Source: AC-32 sp963736055
GTDB taxonomy: Bacteria; Actinomycetota; Thermoleophilia; Gaiellales; Gaiellaceae
Assembly: GCA_963736055.1 (NCBI GenBank)
Contig: CAVTNM010000008.1
Span: forward strand, 868,001-932,000
Length of the DNA stretch: 64,000 nucleotides
Direction of reading: 5' to 3'
In this document: positions 1 to 8,347 of the stretch, in pieces
Numbering within the stretch: position 1 is the first letter of the stretch
How the letters are laid out: each line of letters opens with the position of its first letter
Notes under the pieces: model-generated
What the model was told of the DNA's origin: nothing
Databases searched by the model: none
The model's input: only the letters and a program-made list of their open reading frames with translations
Translations under genes and position numbers: made by a program

Positions 1-838
1 ATCACCAAGGGCGACCTGCTCGCGTTCTACCGCGACGTGGCTCCGGTGCTCGTGCCGCATCTGAAGGACCGCCCGTTCACGCTCAAGCGCTACCCCGACG
101 GCTGGCAGGGACAGCACTTCTTCCAGAAGGACGCGCCGAAGGGGATACCCGAGTGGATCCCGACGGTCGAGATCGAGGTCTCGACGCGAGAGAAGCCGCG
201 CCGCCGCCGGACCATCCAGGCACCGCTCGTGAACGACGAGCTCGCGCTGCTCTGGATGGTGAACATGGGCTGCATCGACCTGAACACCTGGTACTCGCGG
301 GTCGACAGGCTCGAGCGGCCGGACTTCGTGCTCTTCGATCTCGATCCCTCGGACGACGCCGGCTTCCCCGAGACGGTGCAGGTCGCGCTGCTCGTGAAGC
401 AGGCGCTCGACGCCCTCGGGCTCGAGTCGTTCTGCAAGACGAGCGGCGCGGATGGGATTCACGTGCTCGTGCCCGTCGAGCGACGGCACACGTACGAGGA
501 CACGCGCCAGTTCGCCGAGATCGTCGCGGGCGCGCTGGCCTCGACGCATCGCGGTCTCGTCACGACCGAATGGGCCAGGGCGAAGCGGAAGGGCGTGCTG
601 ATCGACGCGAACCAGAACGGCGAGGGCAAGACGATCGCCTCGGTCTACTCGGTCCGCCCGAAGGCAGGCGCGCCCGTCTCGACGCCGCTGCGCTGGGACG
701 AGGTGGACGAGTCGCTCGACCCTGCTGCGTTCACGATGGACGCCGTGCGCAGGCGGGTCGAAGCAGCACGGCGATCTCTTCGAAGGCGTCCTCAAGGTGA
801 AGCAGTCGCTCGGAGCGGCGCTTCGTACTCTGCGCTAG
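1..838 (+). CDS. LigD-type DNA repair polymerase domain (5' partial, one frameshift)
   Basis: Archaeo-eukaryotic-primase-type polymerase domain of bacterial NHEJ LigD. It fills gaps at double-strand breaks, normally with Ku and an ATP-dependent ligase. The 5' end lies outside the window; the visible part starts near the beginning of the domain (ITKGDLLAFYRDVAP). The metal-binding LFDLDPSD motif and TSGADGIHVLVP are present. The first frame is lost near base 763, inside gtcgaagcagcacggc. Dropping one base there restores HGDLFEGVLKVKQSLGAALRTLR and a TAG at 836-838, the usual end of this domain. I therefore read it as one gene with a one-base insertion, either a sequence error or a recent mutation. 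Whether a ligase domain is fused upstream cannot be seen. Confidence 0.85.
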
Positions 839-886
839 CTGCTGCTAGGCTCTGCCGCGTTGCTGTTCGGCAAAAGGAGGTGCGCG

Positions 887-922
887 ATGACGACGATTGC
901 ACTCTCCGGTCGCAGAGCCTGA
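887..922 (+). CDS. Possible 11-codon leader ORF with a strong Shine-Dalgarno
   Basis: ATG at 887 follows AAAAGGAGGTG (872-882), one of the best ribosome binding sites in the window. It opens only MTTIALSGRRA before TGA at 920-922. A small hairpin, GAGCC-TGA-GGCTC, overlaps the stop. rsgA starts 93 bp downstream. It could be a leader peptide or the remnant of a longer gene. The peptide has no run of identical codons that would suggest classic attenuation. Very tentative. Confidence 0.25.
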   Translation: MTTIALSGRRA

Positions 923-1015
923 GGCTCCCGACTAGCCGCAGCACACCTTTGTAGCAGCGAGTTTCGAGCCTCGGGCCGTGTCCGGTCCGTCACTCGATCC
1001 TTGAAGGAGACTCGC

Positions 1016-2050
1016 TTGAACCTGAACCACCTCGGCTGGGACGAGGGCTTCGCCGCCTCGTTCGAGCCACACAAAGACGAATGTGAGCCCGCCCGGGTTG
1101 CCGCGCAGCACCGGGGCGGGTACGACGTGCTCACCGAGGCCGGCGAGCGGCGCGTTCGCCTGACCGGCCGCCTGCGCCACGAGGCCGCCTCGGCCGCGGA
1201 GCTGCCCGCTGTCGGCGACTGGGTCGTGCTTCGCGACGACACGATCCAGGCGGTATTGCCGCGGCGTTCGGCCTTCTCGCGCAAGGCCGCGTGGTCGGCG
1301 ACGGAGGAGCAGGTACTGGCCGCGAACCTCGACGCGGTCTTCGTCGTCAGCGCCCTGAACGGCGACTTCAACCTGCGCCGCCTCGAGCGCTACCTCACGC
1401 TCGCCTGGGAGAGCGGGGCGACGCCCGTGCTCGTTCTCACCAAGGCCGACCTGTGCGACGACGTCGGCGCAGCGCTGCTCGAGGTCGAGCAGGTCGCGTT
1501 GGGCGTCGCCACCCACGCCGTCAGCAACCTCAGCGGCGCGGGGCTCGACGAGCTCTCGCCGTATCTCGCTCCGGCCAGGACCGTGGCGCTGCTCGGCTCG
1601 TCGGGAGTCGGCAAGTCGACTCTCGCCAACCGCCTGGCCGGCGAGGAGCGGCAGGTGACGCACGAGATCGCGGAGGACGGCCGCGGGCGGCACACGACGA
1701 CGAGCCGTCAGCTGATCCGGCTGCCGGGTGGTGCCCTGCTGGTGGACACCCCGGGCCTGCGCGAGATCCAGCTCTGGGACGCAGACGACGGAATCCAGGA
1801 GGCCTTCGCGGACGTGGACGAGCTCGCCGCCGACTGCCGCTTCAGCGACTGTGCACACCAGAGCGAGCCGGGCTGCGCTGTACAGGCGGCGATCGACGAG
1901 GGCCAACTCCCGCGCGAGCGGCTCCAGAGCTACCGCCAGCTCCAGCGAGAGCTCACGCGGCTGGCCATGAAGCAGGATGCCCGCCTGCGCTCGGAGGCAC
2001 GCAAGCAGCGGGCCGCCTTTGCCCGCAGCATGAGAAAGACGTCGTGGTGA
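1016..2050 (+). CDS. rsgA: Ribosome small-subunit-dependent GTPase RsgA (YjeQ)
   Basis: Circularly permuted GTPase that acts late in 30S subunit maturation. 344 aa. An N-terminal OB-fold (about 1-90) precedes the G domain. The P-loop GSSGVGKST is at 194-202, the G3 motif DTPGLRE follows, and TKAD (G4) comes before the P-loop, as expected for the permuted order. A C-terminal zinc site is formed by C274, C279, H281 and C287. I chose the TTG at 1016 because AAGGAGA lies 5 bp upstream; an in-frame TTG at 1001 would place that Shine-Dalgarno inside the gene. Convergent with the permease gene, whose stop codon is 2 bp away. Confidence 0.95.
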   Translation: MNLNHLGWDEGFAASFEPHKDECEPARVAAQHRGGYDVLTEAGERRVRLTGRLRHEAASAAELPAVGDWVVLRDDTIQAVLPRRSAFSRKAAWSATEEQVLAANLDAVFVVSALNGDFNLRRLERYLTLAWESGATPVLVLTKADLCDDVGAALLEVEQVALGVATHAVSNLSGAGLDELSPYLAPARTVALLGSSGVGKSTLANRLAGEERQVTHEIAEDGRGRHTTTSRQLIRLPGGALLVDTPGLREIQLWDADDGIQEAFADVDELAADCRFSDCAHQSEPGCAVQAAIDEGQLPRERLQSYRQLQRELTRLAMKQDARLRSEARKQRAAFARSMRKTSW

Positions 2051-2051
2051 G

Positions 2052-2904
2052 CTAGAGGTCCTTGCGGGCGAAGCCGGCCGCGGCGACGAGGCCGACGATT
2101 CCCAGGTAGGCAAGCGCCCACAGGCGCAGGAGCGGGCCACCCGTGTAGGCGCCGCCGAACGGCCCGAGCTGCAGCAGGTAGCCGGTGAGCCCCGTGGTAT
2201 TGGCCGTGATCTGCCGCAGCCCGTCCTGGTAGAGCGCCTCGAAGGGGATCGCCCAGGCGGCGATCTTGGCCGAGTGCTGGAGCGTGTGGGAGTTGAGCGC
2301 GTGCCCGATCGACCCGAGGAGGCCGGCGACGAGACCGGCGCCGAAGATCATGAAGATCGCGATCCCGTTTGCCGTCGAGGTCAGGAAGACCGAGCCGAGC
2401 AGCGAGAGCGCGGCGACGATGGCGACTCCTGCCGGCGAGCTCGACGCCCGGGACGACGATGCGATCGGGCCACCAGTGCCCCGTCAGGCCGGTGATCACC
2501 ATCGCGGCTGCGTACACGGCGGCGACGTACGGCGCGCACACGGCGACCGCGCCGAGCCAGCGCGCGAAGAGTACCGTCGAGCGCCCTACGGGCCGGACGA
2601 TCAACGGCTGGAGCAGCCCTCGCTCCGCGTCACCGCGCACGACGCCGAGTGTCAGGAACACCGCCAGCACGACTCCCAGGAAGAGCGTGGCGAACATCGC
2701 CAGGCCGAACATGAACGCCCCGGCGAAGGCCCGTGCGTCGATGCCTGCCGGCGGCGAGATGTTCTCGACGTCACGGAAGACGTAGTGGTTCGCGAGCCAG
2801 TACAGCCCGAGGAAGCCGAGGGTCAGCAGGAGGACGACGGCGAACACCTTCCGCCGCAGGGCCTCCCGCAGCCCGTAGCCGGCGAGGATCGGGATCGAGC
2901 TCAC
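2052..2904 (-). CDS. ABC transporter permease, ABC-2 type (one frameshift)
   Basis: Membrane subunit of an ABC-2-type transporter, partner of the ATPase encoded immediately upstream. The first 165 or so residues are in one frame, with a hydrophobic segment after REALRRKVFAVVLL and further helices around FLGVVLAVFLTLGVVRGD. Near 2430-2437 the frame breaks after PGVELAG. Skipping one base continues as GVAIVAALSLLGSVFLTS and runs to the TAG at 2052, giving about 283 aa with several more helices. The GTG start overlaps the ATPase stop by 4 bp (GTGA, 2901-2904). The substrate cannot be told. The break is probably a one-base insertion error. Confidence 0.8.
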
Positions 2905-3743
2905 GACGTCTCGCCGCCCACGGCCTCGAGGTAGGTCTCTTCGAGCGTCGACGTGAGCACGCGGACGCCGTACACCCGCCGCCCCGCTGCCACAAGCTCG
3001 GCGACGAGCCTCGGTGCGTCATCGCGCGACGCGCCTTCGACGACCTGGATCCCCTGGTCGGTCTCGATCTCGACTCCGCGTGCGCGGGCGAGCTCGGCCG
3101 GCGAGCCTTCCGCCACGAGCCGACCGTGCAGCAGGATCGCGACGCGGTCGCACACGAGCTCGACCTCGCTCAGCAAGTGCGAGTTCAGCAGGACCGAGGT
3201 GCCACGTTGGCGGAGCTCCTCCAGCAGCTCGCGGACCGTTCTGCGCCCGACGGGGTCGAGAGCGCTCGTGGGCTCGTCGAGGAGCAGCAGGGGCGGAGCG
3301 CCCACGAGCGCCTGCGCCAGGCCGAGTCGTTGCTGCATGCCCTTCGACATCTGCTCGATCCGGCGGGAGCGGGCATCGGTGAGCCCGACGAGCTCCAGGA
3401 GCTCGCCGCGCTCGGCCGCTCCACCCGAGGAGCCGGCGAGGCCCTGGTGCAGCTGCAGCAGCTCGTCCGCCGAGTACCAGCCCGGGAAGCGGAAGAGCTC
3501 GGCGAGGTAGCCGAGCCGGCGGCGGGCCTCACGGGAGCCTGCGGGCGCCTCGCGCACGAGCGCCGTTCCTCTCGACGCGCGGATGAGCCCGCAGGCGATC
3601 TTGACCAGCGTCGACTTGCCGGCGCCGTTGGGCCCGAGCAGTCCGACCAGCTCGCCCTCACCGACCTGGAGGTCGACTCCCGCGAGCGCGACCGTCGCTC
3701 CGTAGCGCTTCTCCAGGCCCCGGACGTCGAGCGCCGCCGTCAC
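2901..3743 (-). CDS. ABC transporter ATP-binding protein
   Basis: 280-aa ATPase. Walker A GPNGAGKST is near residue 38, the signature region is a degenerate MSKGMQQRLGLAQAL, and Walker B is LLLLDEPTSALDP. A C-terminal extension of about 70 aa is typical of ABC-2 export systems (CcmA/DrrA-like). The GTG start at 3743 overlaps the stop of the acetyltransferase gene (GTGA, 3740-3743), and its own stop overlaps the permease start in the same way. The three genes therefore form a tightly coupled operon. Substrate unknown. Confidence 0.93.
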   Translation of the reverse strand: MTAALDVRGLEKRYGATVALAGVDLQVGEGELVGLLGPNGAGKSTLVKIACGLIRASRGTALVREAPAGSREARRRLGYLAELFRFPGWYSADELLQLHQGLAGSSGGAAERGELLELVGLTDARSRRIEQMSKGMQQRLGLAQALVGAPPLLLLDEPTSALDPVGRRTVRELLEELRQRGTSVLLNSHLLSEVELVCDRVAILLHGRLVAEGSPAELARARGVEIETDQGIQVVEGASRDDAPRLVAELVAAGRRVYGVRVLTSTLEETYLEAVGGETS

Positions 3744-4483
3744 GTGCCTGGGGCGAAGAACTTCGTGTAGTGGCCGAGCTCGTCGAAGCCGAGCCGGCGG
3801 TAGAGCTCCTTGGGCCAGTCCTCCGCGTCGGCTACGAGGAAGACGAAGTCGGCTCCGGCGCCACGGGCTGTCTCGATCGCCGAGAGGACGACCGCGGAGG
3901 CATAGCCGCGGCCGCGATGCTCCGGCAGCGTGCCGAGGTCCTCGATCTGGGCATCGGTGCCGCCCGTGTAGAGGTCGGTGTAGCTGACGACCTCGCCGTC
4001 GACCTCGACGCCGAGGAACCGGGCAGTGACGCGCTTGCCGATCAGCGCCTTTGCCTTGAAGAGCTGTTCGACCACCTCCGGCTTGGCCCAGGGCTCGTTC
4101 TCCAACAGGCGCCGCCGGGCCGGGCGCAGGGCTTCTTCCTCCAGCTCGTGCACCAGTGAAACGTCGGCGGTTCGCTCCGGCTCGCGTAGCTGCGCCATCA
4201 CAAGGTGCCGGTCGAGCCGCCAGCCGTGTTCCGCGAACCAGGGCTCGAGGGGCTCTCCGAGGGCGGGGTCGGGAACGAAGAGCAGGCGCCGCTCGAGCCG
4301 CTTCGCTTCCGCCACGAGCTCCTCGGGCTCTGCCGAACGCTCCACCCGGAGGTAGTTGCCGTCCAGCCGTCGTGGCAGCTCGTCGGTGTAGACCGCCGTG
4401 CCGCACGGTGAGGTGACCGTGCGGCTGCCGCCCATGTCGCCGCGGGCCAGGAAGGCGTAGGCGCGTGCGAGCTCCTCACGCAT
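3740..4483 (-). CDS. GNAT family N-acetyltransferase
   Basis: 247-aa protein with a C-terminal GNAT fold. The acetyl-CoA-binding motif A is EDLGTLPEHRGRGYASAVV, followed by the typical beta4-alpha4 and the ending LYRRLGFDELGHYTKFF. The N-terminal half is variable and may be a degenerate second GNAT domain. First gene of an operon with the ABC ATPase and permease, overlapping the ATPase start by 4 bp. A resistance or modification role next to an exporter is possible but not shown. Divergent from the DUF1272 gene; the 20-bp gap must hold both promoter regions or parts of them. Confidence 0.85.
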   Translation of the reverse strand: MREELARAYAFLARGDMGGSRTVTSPCGTAVYTDELPRRLDGNYLRVERSAEPEELVAEAKRLERRLLFVPDPALGEPLEPWFAEHGWRLDRHLVMAQLREPERTADVSLVHELEEEALRPARRRLLENEPWAKPEVVEQLFKAKALIGKRVTARFLGVEVDGEVVSYTDLYTGGTDAQIEDLGTLPEHRGRGYASAVVLSAIETARGAGADFVFLVADAEDWPKELYRRLGFDELGHYTKFFAPGT

Positions 4484-4503
4484 CGAGGGCTACTATCGCC
4501 GCA

Positions 4504-4680
4504 ATGGGCCTCGAGATGCGGAGCTCGTGCGAACGCTGCGGCGCTGCCCTGGCGGCGGACGGCGAGGCGTACATCTGCTCCCACGAGTGCACGTTCTGCG
4601 GGGAGTGCACGGCGGCGCTCGAGGAGCGCTGCCCGAACTGCGGCGGCGAGCTGGTCCGGCGCCCGCGGCGCACGACCTGA
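4504..4680 (+). CDS. DUF1272 family small zinc-ribbon-like protein
   Basis: 58-aa protein rich in cysteines: CERCG, then ICSHECTFCGECTAAL, then RCPNCGGELVRRP. This cysteine layout and the ending match DUF1272, a family of short bacterial proteins of unknown function that probably bind zinc. I start at the ATG at 4504 because the family begins with a short MxLExR stretch just before the first CxxC; an earlier in-frame start at 4465 would run into the divergent gene's start region. Confidence 0.8.
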   Translation: MGLEMRSSCERCGAALAADGEAYICSHECTFCGECTAALEERCPNCGGELVRRPRRTT

Positions 4681-4737
4681 CGCACGCCGGACCAGCGCGA
4701 TCCACGGCGCGCCGCACCCCTTCGAGCCATGACCCTT

Positions 4738-4758
4738 CAAGTAACAGTCTGTTACTTG
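4738..4758. promoter_or_regulatory. Perfect palindrome, operator-like (copy 1)
   Basis: A 21-bp perfect palindrome centred on a single T, with core GTAACAGTCTGTTAC. Its AT-rich arms stand out against the GC-rich surroundings, and the size and symmetry resemble operators of TetR-family repressors. An 18-bp stretch that includes the core is repeated exactly at 4829-4846. The site lies between convergent genes, so no obvious promoter is controlled. Confidence 0.55.
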
Positions 4759-4828
4759 ATCGGCCCTCGGAGCTCGCAAGGCCTGAACGAGAGCCGCATG
4801 CAGCGCGGCGTGGGTCGTAGGGATGCTT

Positions 4829-4846
4829 GTAACAGTCTGTTACTTG
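4829..4846. promoter_or_regulatory. Operator-like palindrome (copy 2, direct repeat of copy 1)
   Basis: Exact 18-bp repeat GTAACAGTCTGTTACTTG of bases 4741-4758, with a 15-bp perfectly palindromic core. It ends 10 bp from the stop codon of the dimethylargininase gene. The two copies are 88 bp apart in direct orientation. They may be paired repressor sites or footprints of a lost element. No TetR-type regulator gene is in this window. Confidence 0.5.
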
Positions 4847-4855
4847 GTGGTTTGG

Positions 4856-5719
4856 TCAGGCGCGCAGCAGCGGCCTCGTGAGGCAGGTCGGGCCGCCGTC
4901 GCCTTTCGAAAGCTCGGCGCCCTCGTAGACGAGCACCTCGACGCCTGCCGACTCCATCCGCCGGCGCGTCTCCGGGTTTCCCTCGACCGCGAGTGCGATC
5001 CGCGGGGCGAGTGCAAGCACGTTGGTGCCCATCGAGTCGAACTCCTCGTCCGGCACCTCCACGAGCTGGACTTCACGCTCCTCGAGCAGCTGCGCCAGCC
5101 GGGTCGGTAGGAGCGGTGGGTGGACAACCGCCAGGTCGGGCGCGAGCGGGCTGATCAGCGACATCAGGTGCATGACCTCGTCTCGACCGTGCCAGTGCGG
5201 CACGTCGAAGGCGAGCACCTCGACGCCGGGGAGGAGCATCCGCAGCCTGGCGATCCCGGCCTCGTTCGTCCGGTAGCCGCACCCGACGAGGAGCGTGCGC
5301 TCGTCGAGCCAGCAGCAGTCGCCGCCCTCGGCCCACTCGGGCTCTTCCAGCCGTCCGGCGACCGGGACGCCCGCGCGCTCGAAGTCCTCGGCCAGCGCGG
5401 CGACCTCTCCTCGGCGCAGCTCCTTGCCCGGGTGGAGCAGGAGCGCGCCGCCGTCGGCGACCAGCGCCGGGTCGTAGGTGTAGATCGCGTCCGGGTTGCT
5501 CTCCGCGCCCGACTCCGCGAGCACGACCTCCGCGCCCGCACCCGCGAGCAGCTCGCAGAAGGCCTCGTGCTCGGCCGCGATCCGGGCCGCGTCGGGCTCG
5601 GCGCGCCAGCCGTACGCCCTCCAGGCGTGGAGATCCTCCGCCCGAGGCGCGCGCACGAGCACCCGGCGCAGCTCGCCGGTCATGGACTGGCAGCCGTAGA
5701 GCTTCGGCTCGACGCTCAC
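4856..5719 (-). CDS. Dimethylargininase / arginine deiminase superfamily hydrolase
   Basis: 287-aa guanidine-modifying enzyme of the DDAH type, which hydrolyses methylated arginine to citrulline and an amine. Recognisable elements: NPDAIYTYDPALV, the acidic EGGD-like loop WAEGGDCCWLD, the catalytic-His region HGRDEVMHLMSLIS, and the terminal Cys in GDGGPTCLTRPLL. The GTG start at 5719 overlaps the stop of the sigma-factor gene (GTGA, 5716-5719), so it is the third gene of the DGPF-ECF42 operon. Substrate specificity (dimethylarginine, arginine or another guanidine) is inferred from family resemblance. Confidence 0.88.
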   Translation of the reverse strand: MSVEPKLYGCQSMTGELRRVLVRAPRAEDLHAWRAYGWRAEPDAARIAAEHEAFCELLAGAGAEVVLAESGAESNPDAIYTYDPALVADGGALLLHPGKELRRGEVAALAEDFERAGVPVAGRLEEPEWAEGGDCCWLDERTLLVGCGYRTNEAGIARLRMLLPGVEVLAFDVPHWHGRDEVMHLMSLISPLAPDLAVVHPPLLPTRLAQLLEEREVQLVEVPDEEFDSMGTNVLALAPRIALAVEGNPETRRRMESAGVEVLVYEGAELSKGDGGPTCLTRPLLRA

Positions 5720-6894
5720 GCCGAGGATCGTACTTCTGCCAGCCTCCCCTCCAGGAACGCCCGCTCCTCGGGGCGAGCCGCAAGCTCCAACGCCCGTCCG
5801 TAGGCCTCGGCCGCCTCGTCGCTTCGCCCGAGCCTGCGCAGGAGGTCGGCACGGGCCGAGTGCAGGTGGCGGTACCGATCGAGCCCGTCGATCCCGTCGA
5901 TCAGCGCCAGTCCTCGTTCCGGCCCCTCCGCCATGGCCACTGCGACCGCCCGGTTGAGCTGGACGACCGGGGTCGGCGTGAAGCAGGCCAGCCGGTCGTA
6001 GAGCGCGGCGATCTGCGGCCAGTCGGCCTCGTCGTCGAGGTGGAGCGAGGCGATCGCCGCCTGCAGCTGGTAGGGGCCCGGCTTACGGAGAGGAAGAGCG
6101 CGCTCGAGCACGTGCCGGCCCTCTTCGATGCGGTCCTCGTCCCAGAGGCCGCGGTCCTGGTCGGCCAGCAGCACCAGCCGGCCGCGCTCGTCCAGCCGCG
6201 CGTTGCGGCGCGCGTCGTGCAGCAGCATCAGCGACAGGAGCCCGAGCGCCTCCGGCTCGTCGGGCATCAGGAGCACGAGGACCTTGGCCAGCCTGATCGC
6301 CTCCTCGCAGAGGTCTGCGCGGGGCGGAGGCCCGTAGCCCTCGTTGAAGATCAGATAGAGCACGGCGAGCACGGCGCCGAGGCGCTCCGGGAGCAGGTGA
6401 TCGGGCGGGACTCGGAACGGGATCCCCGCTGCGCGGATCTTCCGCTTCGCGCGAACGAGGCGCTGGGCCATCGTCGGCTCCGGGACGAGGAAGGCTCGCG
6501 CGATCTCCTCGGTGCTGAGCCCGCCCAGGGCGCGGAGGGTCAGCGCCACCTGGGCATCGGTCGAGAGCGCGGGGTGGCAGCACGCGAAGATGAGGCTCAG
6601 TCGCTCGTCGGGGATCGGGTCCGTCTCCTTGCTCTCAGTGGGCTCGAGCGCTGCGAGCAGCTCGGTCTTGCGCGCGAGCGTGCGCTCGCGCCTGATGCGG
6701 TCGATAGCCCGGTTGCGCGCCGTCGTCAGCAGCCACGCGCCGGGGTTGGCGGGGGCGCCCTCGCGCGGCCAGCGCTCGAGCGCCGTCGCGAACGCCTCCT
6801 GCACCGCGTCCTCGGCCAGATCGACGTCGCCGAGGAGGCGGGCCAGGATCGCGAGCGTGCGCCCCCACTCCTCCCGGAAGACGTCTTCGACTAC
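5716..6894 (-). CDS. ECF sigma factor, ECF42 group (C-terminal TPR-like extension)
   Basis: About 392 aa. Sigma region 2 (LAEDAVQEAFATALERWP, then NRAIDRIRRER) and region 4 (STEEIARAFLVPEPTMAQRLVRAKRKIR) are followed by a long alpha-helical extension, the hallmark of ECF42. This group is known to pair with DGPF-domain proteins, and such a gene lies directly upstream. No ATG, GTG or TTG is available near the expected N-terminus (VEDVFREEWGR). GAGGAGG lies 6 bp upstream of a GTA at 6894-6892 that overlaps the upstream gene's TAG. Initiation at a non-standard codon there, or a local sequence error, is likely; the start is therefore approximate. Confidence 0.88.
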   Translation of the reverse strand, partial: VVEDVFREEWGRTLAILARLLGDVDLAEDAVQEAFATALERWPREGAPANPGAWLLTTARNRAIDRIRRERTLARKTELLAALEPTESKETDPIPDERLSLIFACCHPALSTDAQVALTLRALGGLSTEEIARAFLVPEPTMAQRLVRAKRKIRAAGIPFRVPPDHLLPERLGAVLAVLYLIFNEGYGPPPRADLCEEAIRLAKVLVLLMPDEPEALGLLSLMLLHDARRNARLDERGRLVLLADQDRGLWDEDRIEEGRHVLERALPLRKPGPYQLQAAIASLHLDDEADWPQIAALYDRLACFTPTPVVQLNRAVAVAMAEGPERGLALIDGIDGLDRYRHLHSARADLLRRLGRSDEAAEAYGRALELAARPEERAFLEGRLAEVRSSA

Positions 6895-7253
6895 GAGCCG
6901 TCCTCCTCGAAGACCATCACCGGCCTCACCTCGACGGAGCCGTGGCGCGCGCCGGGAATCTTGGCCGCCCAGCCGATCGCGTCGTCGAGCGAGTCGGCCT
7001 CGATCAGGTAGTAGCCACCGAGCTGCTCCTTGGTCTCGGCGAAGGGGCCGTCCGTCGTCAGCACCTCGTCGTTCTGGACGCGGACGGTCGTGGCCGTGTC
7101 GGTCGGCTCGAGCGCGTCGCCCGCGACCATGGCGCCGCTGTCCTGAAGCTCCTGCGTGAAGGCTCCGTAGGCCTGGAAGATTTGACCCCGCTCCTCCTCG
7201 GTGCGGGTGTCCCACGAGCCCTGGTCGCCGTAGATGAGCAGCATGTACTGCAT
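6891..7253 (-). CDS. DGPF-domain (YCII-related) protein, ECF42 partner
   Basis: 120-aa dimeric alpha/beta-barrel protein of the YCII/DGPF family. Starts MQYMLLIYGDQ and contains the signature TTDGPFAETKEQLGGYYLIE. Its ATG at 7253 has AAGGAGG 5 bp upstream. These proteins are encoded beside ECF42 sigma factors, and the stop codon here overlaps the sigma-factor start region. The molecular role, possibly a target or accessory of the sigma factor, is not settled. Confidence 0.92.
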   Translation of the reverse strand: MQYMLLIYGDQGSWDTRTEEERGQIFQAYGAFTQELQDSGAMVAGDALEPTDTATTVRVQNDEVLTTDGPFAETKEQLGGYYLIEADSLDDAIGWAAKIPGARHGSVEVRPVMVFEEDGS

Positions 7254-7550
7254 TGCGTCCTCCTTGGTCGTTGTGAGAGTACGACGAACGAGGCGGGCGC
7301 GAATCGACCCCCGGCCCAGAATCGACGCGTGCCGATCGACCACCTCGACCCTGCCGGTCGACGCTTTCCACGCAGCCGCGCTCGCCGTACGTCGCGCTCG
7401 ACAGACCACCTTCATGGACACGCGGTGATCAGAAGCCCAAACGCGATGTGCGAAGCGACCGCTCACGCGACGATCGGAGTCTTCACGGCGGTCTTCAAGC
7501 GCTTCCCACTCGCTGTCTGTCGCGGCTGGAGGCGGTAGCGTCGAGAGAGT
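7254..7550. other. Divergent intergenic region, no gene seen
   Basis: 297 bp between the minus-strand DGPF gene and the plus-strand HEAT-repeat gene. It should hold both promoters. I see no convincing ORF, RNA gene or strong palindrome. The promoter of the ECF42 operon, possibly autoregulated as in other ECF groups, would be expected within about 100 bp upstream of 7253. Confidence 0.5.
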
Positions 7551-8300
7551 TTGGGCAAGGTCGAGGAATACCGGCAGGCGTTGCGGGAACTGGACGAGTG
7601 GGAGCCATTTCTTCTCGAGCATTCCGGACTTCCCGGGCCCAGGGGGAACCTGGCGCTTGCCGCTGCCGTCGCCGAGGAGGCGGACGAGGCGACCTTGCGG
7701 CGGTGGGCTGCTTTAGGACCAACGGAGGCGCCGTTCGGTAGCGCCGAAGAGTTCCTCCCCGTGTGCGGCGTCGTGGGTTTCGGGCGGCTGCTCGCCACAG
7801 GTGACGGTGCGGTGCTCGCGGATCTCCGTCGGCTTGCCGCCGATCCGCGGTGGCGGATCCGGGAGGCTGTCGCGATCGCGCTGCAGCGGTTCGGCGACGC
7901 CGATTACGGTGCGCTCCTCCACGAGATGCGCCGCTGGGCTCGCGGAACCGCACTCGAGCGGCGGGCCGCGATCGCCACGCTCTGCGAGCCCAGGCTGCTC
8001 GAGGAGCAAGATCGCGTCCGGAACGTCCTCGCCCTTCTCGACCGCGTGACGGCGGAGCTTCCCGAGGTCGGCGATCGCCGTAGCGACGAGTCGCGGACGC
8101 TCCGGAAGACGCTCGGCTACGCCTGGAGCGTCGCGGTCGTCGCCTTTCCCGAGGAGGGCAAGCCGCTCTTCGAGCGTCTGCTCGAAAGTGAGGACCCCGA
8201 CGTTCGCTGGGTCGTCCGGGAGAACCTTCGCAAGAAGCGTCTCGAGCGCATGGACCGCGAGTGGGTCGGGGGCGCGCTCACTCGAGCACAGCCTCAGTAG
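7551..8300 (+). CDS. HEAT-repeat-like protein of unknown function
   Basis: 249 aa, almost entirely predicted helical, with repeated units such as LADLRRLAADPRWRIREAVA and LFERLLESEDPDVRWVVREN that fit HEAT/armadillo-type helical repeats. No signal peptide, membrane segment or catalytic motif is visible. The start is a TTG at 7551 with only a weak purine stretch (GAGAG) upstream. Such proteins are usually scaffolds or DNA-glycosylase relatives (AlkD-like), but no AlkD catalytic residues could be assigned. Confidence 0.7.
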   Translation: MGKVEEYRQALRELDEWEPFLLEHSGLPGPRGNLALAAAVAEEADEATLRRWAALGPTEAPFGSAEEFLPVCGVVGFGRLLATGDGAVLADLRRLAADPRWRIREAVAIALQRFGDADYGALLHEMRRWARGTALERRAAIATLCEPRLLEEQDRVRNVLALLDRVTAELPEVGDRRSDESRTLRKTLGYAWSVAVVAFPEEGKPLFERLLESEDPDVRWVVRENLRKKRLERMDREWVGGALTRAQPQ

Positions 8301-8347
8301 GCCGAGTGCCGACTGCGAGCCTTTCGACCCCGTCCAGCGCAGCCTCT

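Noticed and set aside
2266..2934. Long plus-strand open frames across the permease/ATPase region (also at 2733-3770)
   Set aside because: GC-rich shadow frames opposite clear ABC genes; no family resemblance.
4729..4880. 50-codon ORF spanning both palindromes
   Set aside because: It reads through the repeats, ends inside the opposite gene, and lacks a ribosome site.
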